Numbered from the stretch's first letter, positions 34,529-44,342 are shown. The stretch: 64,000 nt of DNA from Cyclobacteriaceae bacterium (GCA_025808415.1 CP075525.1:1163501-1227500); one strand, 5' to 3'. Notes: generated by a model not told the origin, from the sequence alone. Numbers and translations are program-made.

Positions 34529-35124
34529 TGATCTAACAGTCCGTTCATCATTAGGGCAATCAGCGGCAAGTAATCGCGAAGCTGCTCGCGCATTATTTTG
34601 AGGGCTTTGCCCATTTGGTTCTCTACTGTCTTCACCGAAAGGTTTAGCTGATCGGCTATTTCCTGGTACTTTAATTCTTCAAAACGGCTAAGCTGGAAAA
34701 TAACCCTGCATTGTTCGGGTAAAACCTGTATAGCCTTTCGGATTCTGGTCTCCAACTCATCGCGCAGTGTACTTTCATCAGAGGCTTCGAAATAGCGCTC
34801 GCCAGTGTGTACTTCATTTTGCGCATACAAGTGTTTAACCTTTTGGTGTTTGAGGGCATTCAGGCAAGCATTTCGGATGGCGCGATAGAGGTAAGCTTTA
34901 ACAGATGTGTTGATGTCAATGGCCAGGCGTTTTTCCCAAATATTGATAAACGACCCCTGCACAATTTCTTCCGCTTCCTCCGGATCGTTTACAAAGGTGT
35001 TGGCATAGCGGCACAGCGGTTGGTAGTAGGATTTGAACATCATCTCAAAAGCATTTTTATCGCCCGATCGGACCGCACTAAAACTTTCTATGCCTGATGA
35101 ATGCACTACCCTAAGTGGTTTCAT
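34525..35124 (-). CDS. ECF sigma-70 factor (FecI-like, Bacteroidota type)
   Basis: 199 residues with region 2 (FEMMFKSYYQPLCRYANTFV... AEEIVQGSFINIWEKR... VKAYLYRAIRNACLNALK) and region 4 (LPEQCRVIFQLSRFEELKYQEIADQLNLSVKTVENQMGKALK). It is the partner of the FecR protein encoded 4 bp overlapping downstream. It probably controls this cluster or a distant one. Confidence 0.93.
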   Translation of the reverse strand: MKPLRVVHSSGIESFSAVRSGDKNAFEMMFKSYYQPLCRYANTFVNDPEEAEEIVQGSFINIWEKRLAIDINTSVKAYLYRAIRNACLNALKHQKVKHLYAQNEVHTGERYFEASDESTLRDELETRIRKAIQVLPEQCRVIFQLSRFEELKYQEIADQLNLSVKTVENQMGKALKIMREQLRDYLPLIALMMNGLLDQ

Positions 35125-35310
35125 CGCAAGTTAAGGTTTTAGGCGGTTTTTGGTAGTAAGACAATCCATTGGCATGTTACCCCTATGTCAATTCTTAAAT
35201 TGTGCAAAGCTTAGCAGCCGTTTACATAACCCTTGGGCGATCTGTCCTAAATAATTGAGAGCCAGATAAAGTGTAGTGGTATATTCGCCCAGCTAAAAAT
35301 TATACAACCT

Positions 35311-38300
35311 ATGCGATTTCTACGGATAATCATTTGTGCGATGCTGACCCTGCCGGCCTGGTCGCAAAAGCTTGACATGGACAAACTTAAGGGCCTTACC
35401 CCACGGGCCATTGGCCCGGCCGGTATGAGTGGACGTATTACAGCCATTGATGCGGTCGTTAACAACCCGGATGTAATTTATGCCGGTGCCGCATCGGGCG
35501 GGGTATGGCTCTCTACCAGTGGAGGCGTAACCTGGGAGCCCATCTTCGACAAGGAAACAACACTCTCCATTGGAGCTATTGCCATTCAGCAAGATAACCC
35601 AGCAGTGGTTTGGGTGGGTACCGGTGAGGGCAACCCACGTAACAGTTTAAATGGTGGTGATGGTTTGTATAAAACGTTGGATGGAGGCAAAACCTGGAAA
35701 AAGGTTGGGTTGGAAAAAACCCGCCACATACACCGTATCATCATCGATCCGAAAAACCCCAATACCGTTTATGTGGGCGCCATCGGTTCACCGTGGGGCG
35801 AGCATCCCGAGCGGGGTGTTTACAAAACTACGGATGGTGGCACAACGTGGGAGAAAATCCTTTTTGTTGATAATAAAACCGGTTGTGCCGAACTGGTGAT
35901 GGATCCTTCAAACCCCAACAAGCTTTTCGCTAACATGTGGGAGCACCGAAGGATGCCGTGGACGTTCAACTCCGGTGGCCCGGGATCGGGTTTGCACGTA
36001 ACGTACGATGGTGGTAAAACCTGGAAAAAACTAACCAGCAAAGAGGGCTTACCCGAAGGAGATTTAGGAAGGATGGGATTGGCCATTGCCCGAAGCAAGC
36101 CAAACGTAGTGTATGCCCTCGTTGAATCGAAGAAAAATGCTTTGTACCGTTCGGATGATGGCGGTGAGAAATGGACTATGGTAAATGATAAAAATGAAAT
36201 TGGTGACCGTCCGTTCTATTACTTCGAGATTTATGTAGACCCGAAAAATGAAAACCGCTTATACTCCATTTACTCAAGGGTTAGTGTGAGTGAAGATGGT
36301 GGAAAATCATTCAAAGAATTGTTGCCTTATTACGGGGTTCACCCCGATCACCACGCCTGGTGGATCCATCCTGAAAACCCAAGTTTCATAATTGATGGTA
36401 ATGATGGTGGATTGAACATTTCCCGCGACATGGGCAAAACCTGGGTGTTTGCCGATAATATTCCGGTGGGCCAATTCTACCATATTAATGTAGATATGGA
36501 TCATCCTTATAATGTATATGGCGGTATGCAAGACAATGGCTCGTGGGTTGGTCCGGCCTATGTATGGCGCAACGCAGGTATCCGCAACAGCTATTGGCAG
36601 GAAATGTACTTTGGTGATGGCTTCGATGTATCTCCCGATCCGGACGACAACCGTTATGGTTATGCGATGTCTCAGGGCGGCAACCTGGCACGGTATGATT
36701 TAAAAACTGGCTTCACTAAAAACCTAAGGCCAACACATCCGGATGCAAGCATGAAATTGCGTTTTAACTGGAATGCAGCATTGGCACAAGATCCCTTGAA
36801 CAATTCAACCATTTATTATGGCAGCCAGTTTTTGCATAAGTCGACCAATAAAGGTGATACCTGGGAAATTGTCTCCCCGGATTTAACCACTAACGATCCG
36901 TCAAAACAAAAGCAACATGAAAGTGGCGGACTTACCATGGACGCAACCGGTGCGGAGAATCACTGTACTATCCTTGCTATAGCACCAAGTCCGGTTAAAC
37001 AAGGTGTGATTTGGGTGGGTACCGATGATGGACAAGTGCAGGTAACACGCGATGGTGGTAAAACCTGGACGAATACTACTTCGCGTATTACAGGCATGCC
37101 AAAAAATTCATGGGTGGCACAAATACAAGCTTCAACGTATGCTGAAGGTGAGGCCCTTGTAGTAGTGAATAATTACAGGATGTTCGATTACAAACCCTAC
37201 CTGTTCCGCACGAAAGATTTTGGTGCAACCTGGGAAACCCTGGTTACCCCGGCCCAGGTTGGTGAAAGCAACTTCACCCTGTCGGTTGTACAGGACCCGG
37301 TTGAGCCTAAACTGATGTTTCTGGGAACGGAAAATGGATTGTTTGTAAGCATTGATGGCGCAAAGAACTGGACCCGATGGACTAACGAATACCCGGCTGG
37401 TACACCAACCATTGATATGGTAATCCATCCGCGCGAACATGATTTGGTTATTGGTACATTTGGCCGCGCCATTTACGTGTTGGATGATATCCGTCCGCTG
37501 CGCGAGATGGCTAAGTCATCCACAGTGGCGACAAAGGCAGCACATATATTTACACCTCCGGATGCTTATTTGGTATCCATACAGCAACCATCAGGCCCAC
37601 GCTTCGATGCGAATGCAGTTTTTAACGGGCAAAACCGTCCTGCAGGAGCAATGATTTCCTATTCAGTAAATAAACCATCTGCGCCCTCAACACCTCAACC
37701 AGTTGCCGACCCGAAGGCTAAAAAGGGCAAGGAAGAAGTTAAACCTGCTGCACCTGCGCCTAAGTCGAACGTGAAGTATGACTCAGTGAAGCTGGAAATC
37801 TATAATGCGAAGGGTGAATTGATTAATACGTTGCGTCAAAAAGCTCCTGAAACCAATGGCGTGTACAGAATGAGTTGGATGTTGAATGAAAAGAGTGACC
37901 GTCAGCCATCGCGCGAACGCCCCCGTGGTGGTATGGGTGGTGGAGGAGGTTTTGGTGGCTTTGGCGGAACTTCTGTTCTTCCGGGTACCTACAAGTTGCG
38001 CCTGACCTACGGTGATCAGAAAGATTCAACATCAATACTGGTAAAAGCCGATCCCCGTATGGACGTTCCGGCTTCGGTGTATGAGCAGCGTTATGCCATG
38101 ATTAAAGACTTGCAGAAACTGAGGGCTGTAGCGACTACGGCTACGGATAGGCTACGCGAATCAAAGGAAATTGTGGAGGAGTATGAGAAAAAGATTAAAG
38201 ATTCGAAACGCACCGATTTGAAAGAAGCTGCTGATAAAACAAAAGCGGTTAAAGATTCTGTGAATGCCTTGTTTGATTTTATTTTAGGTAAGGTTGATAC

Positions 38301-38553
38301 GCGCCAGGGTATTGTACGGTCACCCGACCCAACTCCGGTATCGTATATTCAAACGGCCCAAGGTTATATTGGCCGGTCACGCGATCCGATAAGCGAAACC
38401 GACAGGCGCGTGTATAAACATGCAGAAGATAAAATTGCCGAGTTGACGAAAAGGGTAAATCACTTTTACGACACTACCTGGAAGCAATACCGTGAATTGA
38501 TGGAGAAAGTAACCCTTTCACCGTTTAAAGATTACGAACCACTTAAAAATTAA
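35311..38553 (+). CDS. Large exported BNR/VPS10-like beta-propeller protein
   Basis: 1080 residues with a signal peptide (1-18). The first 700 residues contain many Asp-box-like BNR repeats (SxDGGxTW: TLDGGKTWKK, TTDGGTTWEK, TYDGGKTWKK, TRDGGKTWTN), forming one or two beta-propellers as in sortilin/VPS10 and sialidase-like proteins. The rest has a low-complexity Pro/Ala/Lys segment, a Gly-rich patch at about 875-890 and a helical end. Similar proteins are common and uncharacterised in Bacteroidota. Divergent from the sigma gene. Confidence 0.85.
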   Translation: MRFLRIIICAMLTLPAWSQKLDMDKLKGLTPRAIGPAGMSGRITAIDAVVNNPDVIYAGAASGGVWLSTSGGVTWEPIFDKETTLSIGAIAIQQDNPAVVWVGTGEGNPRNSLNGGDGLYKTLDGGKTWKKVGLEKTRHIHRIIIDPKNPNTVYVGAIGSPWGEHPERGVYKTTDGGTTWEKILFVDNKTGCAELVMDPSNPNKLFANMWEHRRMPWTFNSGGPGSGLHVTYDGGKTWKKLTSKEGLPEGDLGRMGLAIARSKPNVVYALVESKKNALYRSDDGGEKWTMVNDKNEIGDRPFYYFEIYVDPKNENRLYSIYSRVSVSEDGGKSFKELLPYYGVHPDHHAWWIHPENPSFIIDGNDGGLNISRDMGKTWVFADNIPVGQFYHINVDMDHPYNVYGGMQDNGSWVGPAYVWRNAGIRNSYWQEMYFGDGFDVSPDPDDNRYGYAMSQGGNLARYDLKTGFTKNLRPTHPDASMKLRFNWNAALAQDPLNNSTIYYGSQFLHKSTNKGDTWEIVSPDLTTNDPSKQKQHESGGLTMDATGAENHCTILAIAPSPVKQGVIWVGTDDGQVQVTRDGGKTWTNTTSRITGMPKNSWVAQIQASTYAEGEALVVVNNYRMFDYKPYLFRTKDFGATWETLVTPAQVGESNFTLSVVQDPVEPKLMFLGTENGLFVSIDGAKNWTRWTNEYPAGTPTIDMVIHPREHDLVIGTFGRAIYVLDDIRPLREMAKSSTVATKAAHIFTPPDAYLVSIQQPSGPRFDANAVFNGQNRPAGAMISYSVNKPSAPSTPQPVADPKAKKGKEEVKPAAPAPKSNVKYDSVKLEIYNAKGELINTLRQKAPETNGVYRMSWMLNEKSDRQPSRERPRGGMGGGGGFGGFGGTSVLPGTYKLRLTYGDQKDSTSILVKADPRMDVPASVYEQRYAMIKDLQKLRAVATTATDRLRESKEIVEEYEKKIKDSKRTDLKEAADKTKAVKDSVNALFDFILGKVDTRQGIVRSPDPTPVSYIQTAQGYIGRSRDPISETDRRVYKHAEDKIAELTKRVNHFYDTTWKQYRELMEKVTLSPFKDYEPLKN

Positions 38554-38701
38554 ATCAATTCGTGTCATCTCGCCTGCTGGCCACGGTGGGAGCTCTAAGG
38601 AAAAGCGTTTGAGCGAACATAAAGATTTTTGAAATTGAATATAATTATAGAAGTTCCTCGCATTGTCGTTGAACGTTAACCTTTAACAATAAATAAATAT
38701 T

Positions 38702-38735
38702 AGTCTGGCGGGTTTAATCCCCCAGACTTTTATTT
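38702..38735 (+). terminator. Terminator between the BNR protein and ABC genes
   Basis: Stem AGTCTGG/CCAGACT (38702-38708 with 38722-38728) extended by GGG/CCC with a 6-nt loop and followed by TTTATTTTT. It lies 149 bp downstream of the BNR gene stop. The rest of 38554-38747 contains no recognised element. Confidence 0.75.
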
Positions 38736-38747
38736 TTGAGCCGCATT

Positions 38748-39380
38748 ATGGTAACCACTAAGAATTTGTCATTTGCCTACGGGAATCAGAAGAGAATTGC
38801 CTTTCCGGATTTCAGCATTAATAAAGGAGAACATTGTTTGTTGTTGGGTGAATCCGGTAGTGGTAAAACTACATTGCTCCACATCTTAGGCGGCTTGTTG
38901 CGTGGGTATTCAGGATCAGTTAAAGTGGCAGGAACGGAATTATCTTCTCTTTCAGAAACAGCTCTCGATCATTTTCGCGGCAAGCATATGGGCTTTGTGT
39001 TTCAACGAAATCACCTGATCAGCGCACTCACGGTGGAAAAGAATTTAATCCTGGCGCCCTATCTCGCTGAACTTCCCATCCAACACCAGCAGGTAGATGC
39101 CGTTTTAGGAAGCCTGGGAATAGCGGAAAAGAAACACAGCAAAGTAACTGAACTGAGCCAGGGGCAGGCGCAGCGCGTGGCCATTGCACGGGCGGTGTTT
39201 AATAACCCTCCCGTTATTTTGGCCGATGAACCCACCTCAGCGCTCGATGACAAAAGCTGTGCGCAGGTAATTGATTTGTTGATTCATGTAGCTAATGAAC
39301 ATCAGGCCACCTTACTGGTTGCCACACACGATCAGCGCTTGCAAGATAAAATCGAGAAACAGATTAGCCTACACGGATGA
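38748..39380 (+). CDS. LolD-like ABC transporter ATPase
   Basis: 210 residues from the ATG at 38748 (a TTG at 38736 lies inside the terminator tail). It has Walker A GESGSGKT, Q-loop VFQRNHL, a signature motif TELSQGQAQRV, Walker B PPVILADEPTS and the H-loop VATHD. It belongs to the LolD/MacB-type ATPase group that works with FtsX-like permeases. Its stop overlaps the permease start by 4 bp (ATGA), so the two form one transporter. Confidence 0.92.
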   Translation: MVTTKNLSFAYGNQKRIAFPDFSINKGEHCLLLGESGSGKTTLLHILGGLLRGYSGSVKVAGTELSSLSETALDHFRGKHMGFVFQRNHLISALTVEKNLILAPYLAELPIQHQQVDAVLGSLGIAEKKHSKVTELSQGQAQRVAIARAVFNNPPVILADEPTSALDDKSCAQVIDLLIHVANEHQATLLVATHDQRLQDKIEKQISLHG

Positions 39381-40624
39381 ACATCGTACTACTTGTCTGG
39401 AATTATTTAAAAGCAAAACCACTGAACACGGTGTTGAACATTGTTTTGCTTTCGCTTGGCATTGCGGTAATTGTTGTGCTGTTGTTGTTTAATAAGCAAT
39501 TGGAAGAAAAAATTTCTGAGAATGCCCGCGGTATCGACCTGGTAGTAGGGGCAAAGGGTAGTCCGTTGCAACTAATCCTGTGCAATATTTTTCATATTGA
39601 TTTTCCTACAGGTAACATTAACTTGAAGGAAGCGGAACGCATTGCTAAAAACCGGTTGGTGAAAAATGCCATTCCGTTAGCGTTGGGTGATAGTTATGAA
39701 GCCTATCGTATTATCGGTACCGACAAGCGTTATGCAGAGTTGTATAAAGCGGAAGTTGAACAAGGCGAGTGGTTTACGGAAGAACTGGAAGTTGTGCTTG
39801 GCGCCAATGTAGCAGCCATGACCAAATTCAAATTAAACGATGAATTCGCCAGTGCGCACGGGCTCACGGTCGGTGGTCATGCCCACGATGAACACAATTT
39901 TGTAGTAAAAGGAATATTGAAGCGATCCAATACGGTGTTGGATAATCTTATCCTTACTTCCGTAGAAAGTGTTTGGCATGTGCACGATCTTCATACCGAA
40001 GAAGATCATCAGCACCACGAGCGGGATACTTCTTTTGTTGCTTCACCGTTGGTGCCTTCTATCGCGGCTGGCGATTCCACAAAGGAAATAACATCGTTAT
40101 TGATACAGTATCGTTCCGCCATGGGCGCTATTCAATTACCACGGTTCGTCAATGGACAAAGCAGCTTACAGGCCGCTTCACCGGCTTTTGAAACTGCACG
40201 GTTGTTTTCCATTTTAGGGGTAGGCGTGGATATTCTGATGGCGTTTGCCTATGTATTAATTTTTATCTCTGCGTTGAGCATCTTTATTGCGCTTTACAAT
40301 TCATTAAAAGAGAGGCGTTACGATTTGGCCATTATGCGCTCCATGGGCGCCACGCGGTTAAAGCTTGTGGTAACTATTTTGTCGGAAGGCGTATTGCTTA
40401 CTTTGCTGGGCAGCATAATCGGGTTGTTGCTGGGGCATGGGGTGTTAATGATCATGACGGCCTTTGTGGCCGAAACCCAGAAAGCCGGGATAAGCGGTAT
40501 TGTTTTCTACCATGAAGAATGGATAATTTTGGCGGGAAGTTTGTTGTTAGGGGTGTTGTGCGCGCTAATACCGGCATGGCAGGCTTATCGTACAGATATT
40601 TCAAAAGTATTGGCAGGTAATTAA
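39377..40624 (+). CDS. FtsX/MacB-like permease with a histidine-rich periplasmic loop
   Basis: 415 residues: N-terminal membrane helix (about 18-40), a large periplasmic domain and three C-terminal helices (about 275-305, 330-355 and 375-400) with the FtsX motif MRSMGATRLKL. Ten histidines fall between residues 161 and 214 (HGLTVGGHAHDEH, HVHDLHTEEDHQHHERD), a typical metal-binding composition. With the preceding ATPase it forms a transporter linked by inference to a divalent metal such as zinc. Confidence 0.88.
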   Translation: MNIVLLVWNYLKAKPLNTVLNIVLLSLGIAVIVVLLLFNKQLEEKISENARGIDLVVGAKGSPLQLILCNIFHIDFPTGNINLKEAERIAKNRLVKNAIPLALGDSYEAYRIIGTDKRYAELYKAEVEQGEWFTEELEVVLGANVAAMTKFKLNDEFASAHGLTVGGHAHDEHNFVVKGILKRSNTVLDNLILTSVESVWHVHDLHTEEDHQHHERDTSFVASPLVPSIAAGDSTKEITSLLIQYRSAMGAIQLPRFVNGQSSLQAASPAFETARLFSILGVGVDILMAFAYVLIFISALSIFIALYNSLKERRYDLAIMRSMGATRLKLVVTILSEGVLLTLLGSIIGLLLGHGVLMIMTAFVAETQKAGISGIVFYHEEWIILAGSLLLGVLCALIPAWQAYRTDISKVLAGN

Positions 40625-40686
40625 TTCAAGATTCTAAATTCAAAATTTAGAAAGCATTTTTGAATCTTGAACGTTGAATTTTGAAT
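40624..40686. repeat. Inverted-repeat module at the permease 3' end
   Basis: ATTCAAGATTC (40624-40634) and ATTCAAAATT (40638-40647) are answered by GAATCTTGAA (40662-40671) and GAATTTTGAAT (40676-40686). The same units recur at 52438-52528, also right after a stop codon. May act as a weak terminator. Confidence 0.6.
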
Positions 40687-40693
40687 AATAGAA

Positions 40694-41140
40694 ATGATGA
40701 AAAAATATATTAACACAACTCTTTTTTTGCTTGTAGCATTAGTTTCATTGGCGCAGCCCAAGTTTGATGCGTGGAATGAGTTTGCCAAAACCAAATTTGA
40801 GCCCAAGTACTATGAAAAGCTTGGCGAATATTTGTTCTACCCCAGCTTCCCAGAAACCTTAAAAGCACTTGAAGGAAAGGAAATTACTGTTGAGGGTTTT
40901 TATGTTCCCTTTGCACCGGAAGAAGGCAACTACATCATTCTTTCAAAATACCCCATGAGCCAGTGCTTCTTTTGTGGTGGCGGAGGTCCGGAGTCTATTG
41001 CTGAAGTCTCTTTTAAAGGGACGGTACCTAAATTCCAGGTAGATGACCTTATTACCATCAAGGGTAAACTCAAACTCAATGCTTCCGACATTGAGCATGT
41101 GAATTTTATTCTTGAGGAGGCGGTGTTGGTGAAGAAGTAG
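40694..41140 (+). CDS. Exported DUF3299-like protein with a CxxC motif
   Basis: 148 residues with a signal peptide (1-20) and an OB-like strand pattern (KEITVEGFYVPF, VDDLITIKGKLKLN). Cys91 and Cys94 in SQCFFCGGGGPES form a CxxC site, which may bind metal or a heme-like ligand. It resembles DUF3299 proteins encoded beside FtsX-type ABC systems linked to zinc. The gap from the permease gene (69 bp) holds an inverted repeat, so co-transcription is not certain. It should be the exported partner of the ABC pair. Confidence 0.65.
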   Translation: MMKKYINTTLFLLVALVSLAQPKFDAWNEFAKTKFEPKYYEKLGEYLFYPSFPETLKALEGKEITVEGFYVPFAPEEGNYIILSKYPMSQCFFCGGGGPESIAEVSFKGTVPKFQVDDLITIKGKLKLNASDIEHVNFILEEAVLVKK

Positions 41141-41174
41141 CAACAAACGGTTCCTGTTAATGGAAGTAAGTATG

Positions 41175-41927
41175 TTACCTCAACGTAAATTGCTTATCTA
41201 ATGTATAAATCATATTGATGCTCCAGTCAAAATCCTGTGCCGGTATATCTGACTTCATTGCTTTATTTACGATGCCCGAAATGGTTATTGGGAAGTCACG
41301 GATACCAAACATGGTAGTTGCGTTTGCATAAAAACCATCGTCCGCGTCAACCTTAAGATAAAATAGTTGTGGACTGAAGCTAACATATGTTTTATCCGCC
41401 AACTTGATTTTGGTAAAGTTTCCTTGCAGCGAGAGAAAATTAGAATTCTGTGGCCCGTGTTTTTGAAAGCCATGACCGCGCAAATAATATATACCTACAT
41501 TAACGTGATCTGAAATCTTATAGGTTGGAATAACTTCCAAGGCAAGAAAGCGCCTGGCCACCGACAGTTCCTCTTGTATACCGTTTATCATAACGGTTCG
41601 TGTCACATAATTCAAGCCAGGCAAGTGCCCACCAAATGACAACTGAAATTTGGGTTTTATGATCGCTTTGTAGCGATAGATAAAAATAAATGACCAAGGG
41701 CGACCTTCCAATGCATAACGAAACTGAGGCTCAAAGCTCAGGCGTTTGTTGCCCATGCGCATATCCAGAAAGACCGCAGGATCGCCCAGCGTAAAAGCCG
41801 GAATGATGGAAAATCCATTGTTGGTTACACTCAGATCGGCCCTGAAAAAGAAAGTACTGTCGCGCTGCGCATAACCGTAGGTTAAGCTAAACAGGCAAGC
41901 CAACATTAGAGATAGTTTGATTTTCAT
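41175..41927 (-). CDS. Probable outer-membrane beta-barrel protein, unknown function
   Basis: 250 residues with a signal peptide (1-20) and alternating hydrophobic strands through the rest (RLSFEPQFRYAL, HVNVGIYYLRGHG, TYVSFSPQLFYLKV), the pattern of a small outer-membrane barrel. The C-terminus is not a clear terminal aromatic strand. It is convergent with the DUF3299-like gene. No family is recognised. Confidence 0.6.
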   Translation of the reverse strand: MKIKLSLMLACLFSLTYGYAQRDSTFFFRADLSVTNNGFSIIPAFTLGDPAVFLDMRMGNKRLSFEPQFRYALEGRPWSFIFIYRYKAIIKPKFQLSFGGHLPGLNYVTRTVMINGIQEELSVARRFLALEVIPTYKISDHVNVGIYYLRGHGFQKHGPQNSNFLSLQGNFTKIKLADKTYVSFSPQLFYLKVDADDGFYANATTMFGIRDFPITISGIVNKAMKSDIPAQDFDWSINMIYTLDKQFTLR

Positions 41928-41976
41928 AATATTAAGATGGTGTAAGTTTTAATTGTCTTGCATTTAAAGATATTAC

Positions 41977-43593
41977 TTAAATACCACCTCGTGTTTGAAT
42001 ATGTTCCCTGTGCTTAAATGCTTTTTCGATCACATCCAGTCTTGCTTTGCGTGGATCGGGCTTACCGGCCACTTTCCCATCTAAATCAACATCCAGGATT
42101 TCTTCTTTTTGAATAGTATAAGCAGGCCAAACCGGCACACCCTTTCCATTCGGGTTACCTGTTTTAGCAAAGTTTGTCCAATAGGTATTCATGATCCGCG
42201 CTAACTCTATTTCGTCAGGTGTTGCTTCAGCGGATACTCCCCATCGGGCATGGAGGGTGTTGAATACAAACGAAATGTCGGAGCCATGACCGGCACCATA
42301 GCGCGCCCGTTCCCGCATTGCGGCAGGGACGTAGCCGAATTGATACATGTAAGCGGGTGCACGGTTGGCTACAAAAGCTCTTGCTGTCATCCGTGCCGGC
42401 TCACCCCATACCCAGTCGGTGTTAAACTTTGTGAGTACCTCAGCAAATTCTTTGTTCCCATCCGGATCGAAGGCAGTTTTAGCTTCACTTTCAAGTTCAC
42501 CAAAAAGTGAAAAGAGTTGTTCTTTTGAAGTGGCCGTACTAACAAAGGCTCCTCCTATTTCCGCACTGCAATTTCCGATAATGAGTGGAACACGCGCCTG
42601 CCTGCCTGCTTTGTAGGCGCTCTCTGCTGTTTCCACTACCAGGTTGCCATCGAGGATCGGGCCTGAGTAGGTTCGGGCACCTGTGCTATCGGTTTCCTGG
42701 CCACCATCTACAATTTCTTCTGCACTTAGGGAACGAAGTTTTGCGAGTGCATCATCATCCGTGCTCGCGATTCTATGTTTACGCGCAAAGTTTACCCCGA
42801 TTATCTCCGCAGAAACAGTATATAATGGATCAGCATTTTCTTTATTAATCGGTCTGCCTGTAAGAACTCCATCACGGCCACCACCTGAGTGACTGATCGC
42901 CTTATGAAAAAGACCTTTGGCGGCCGGGATCGTTAAAAGCGAATGAACGGAAACTCCACCGGCAGAAAAACCAAAAATCGTTACGTTGTTCGGATCACCC
43001 CCAAAGACAGCAATGTTTTCCTTGATCCACTTAAGCGCGGCAATCTGATCCATGTAAGCGTAACTGCCTTTAAATTCTTCCGGATGTTCTTTGCTCAATG
43101 CGGGGTGCGCAAAATGACCGAGGCGACCAAGCCGGTAATTGATCGTTACCAGTATGACACCATGTTTGGCAAATGCATCTCCTGCCGAACCAGGGCCAGA
43201 GCCGCTACCTCCGGTGAAACCGCCTCCGTGGATCCAAACCATCACTGGCAATTTTGATTTCTTCGTAGCGGTAGCCGGTGTCCACACATTCAGAAAAAGA
43301 CAATCTTCGGATTGAATAGCAGTCGAACCGGGCCAGGCTCGCTGTGGGCAATCAGCACAGTCTTTGGTTGCATCACGAACATCTTTCCATGGCGTTACCG
43401 GCTGCGGTGGTCGCCAGCGAAATTCACCTACCGGTGGTGCAGCATAAGGAATGCCTTTAAAAGACGCGACACCTTCTTTGACTGTGCCGCGTACATCGCC
43501 TGAAGCAGTTTTCACTACTGGGCCTGAAGGTTGCTGTGCATGTGAATTCCATGCGAAGAGGAGAAACGCAATTACAACAGATATCTTTTTCAT
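41977..43593 (-). CDS. Exported type-B carboxylesterase
   Basis: 538 residues from the ATG complementary to 43591-43593 (an upstream ATG adds 19 unlikely residues). Signal peptide (1-19), then the type-B carboxylesterase fold with the oxyanion region MVWIHGGGFTGGSG, the nucleophile elbow FGFSAGGVS and the histidine in GAGHGSDISFVF. It hydrolyses carboxylic esters outside the cytoplasm. It is the last gene of a six-gene set transcribed away from an AraC regulator. Confidence 0.92.
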   Translation of the reverse strand: MKKISVVIAFLLFAWNSHAQQPSGPVVKTASGDVRGTVKEGVASFKGIPYAAPPVGEFRWRPPQPVTPWKDVRDATKDCADCPQRAWPGSTAIQSEDCLFLNVWTPATATKKSKLPVMVWIHGGGFTGGSGSGPGSAGDAFAKHGVILVTINYRLGRLGHFAHPALSKEHPEEFKGSYAYMDQIAALKWIKENIAVFGGDPNNVTIFGFSAGGVSVHSLLTIPAAKGLFHKAISHSGGGRDGVLTGRPINKENADPLYTVSAEIIGVNFARKHRIASTDDDALAKLRSLSAEEIVDGGQETDSTGARTYSGPILDGNLVVETAESAYKAGRQARVPLIIGNCSAEIGGAFVSTATSKEQLFSLFGELESEAKTAFDPDGNKEFAEVLTKFNTDWVWGEPARMTARAFVANRAPAYMYQFGYVPAAMRERARYGAGHGSDISFVFNTLHARWGVSAEATPDEIELARIMNTYWTNFAKTGNPNGKGVPVWPAYTIQKEEILDVDLDGKVAGKPDPRKARLDVIEKAFKHREHIQTRGGI

Positions 43594-43600
43594 TTGAATG

Positions 43601-44335
43601 TTAGTTTCGGGATGACATTTCAGCGAATACTTTTCGTGCAGCGTCCGCATCTGCCTTACTTACTGATTTTTCAACCACTGCGAAGACCTCTTCAATTTGA
43701 TTTTTGGTGATTCCTTGTCGCATGGTTAATCCCAGATGCGAGGCCAGCATTGGCTCCACGCCACTACCTAATGCGATGAGCACGGATACCGTAATAAGCT
43801 CGCGCTCGGCAAATGTGAGCACATCTCTTGAAAATAGATCCGCAAACAAATGCTCTTTTAAAAACCGATCTATCTCCGGACTGAATGCACCATAGCCACT
43901 GGTGGGTTTCTCTATCGGACCATCTGTCGAGCGACCACCCAGTTTGGCAAGATTCTTCCAGCCGGTTTCATACTTATTCGTGTCATTTACGGCAGTGGCT
44001 TCTCTGCCGATATTGTCTTGTATGCCTTTTGCTTTTCGCTCGTCAAGCACAGTCATTAATGTATTGAGGCCTTGAATGCTTCTGGGAAACCCGCAGTACG
44101 CGTATAAGTGAACCAGTACTTCTTTACACTCATTGATGGTAAGCCCGGCATCGAGACCTGTGTTGAGTGCTTGCTTGAGTTTCACTAAATCACCTTTAGC
44201 GGTGAATGATGAGATAAGGACTATTGCCTTTTGCTTTTCAGTAAGCGCTAAAGTGTTCTGAGCGTCTGTCACCGTACAGAAAAAAAACATGCACAAGGAA
44301 AATGTCGCTATTAAAAAAGTCTTCAGTTTATTCAT
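43601..44335 (-). CDS. Exported carboxymuconolactone decarboxylase-family protein, two domains
   Basis: 244 residues from the ATG complementary to 44333-44335. Signal peptide (about 1-25), then two CMD-like helical domains (about 35-110 and 145-240; ERELITVSVLIALGSGVEPMLASHLG). The first has a single Cys in YAYCGFPR rather than the CxxC of AhpD peroxidases, so thiol peroxidase activity is unlikely. The 8-bp spacing to the esterase gene supports one transcript. Confidence 0.85.
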   Translation of the reverse strand: MNKLKTFLIATFSLCMFFFCTVTDAQNTLALTEKQKAIVLISSFTAKGDLVKLKQALNTGLDAGLTINECKEVLVHLYAYCGFPRSIQGLNTLMTVLDERKAKGIQDNIGREATAVNDTNKYETGWKNLAKLGGRSTDGPIEKPTSGYGAFSPEIDRFLKEHLFADLFSRDVLTFAERELITVSVLIALGSGVEPMLASHLGLTMRQGITKNQIEEVFAVVEKSVSKADADAARKVFAEMSSRN

Positions 44336-44342
44336 AACGCTA

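Noticed and set aside
38731..38738. TATTTTTG as a -7 promoter element for the LolD-like gene.
   Set aside because: It coincides with the T-tract of the terminator and has no -33 element at the right distance.
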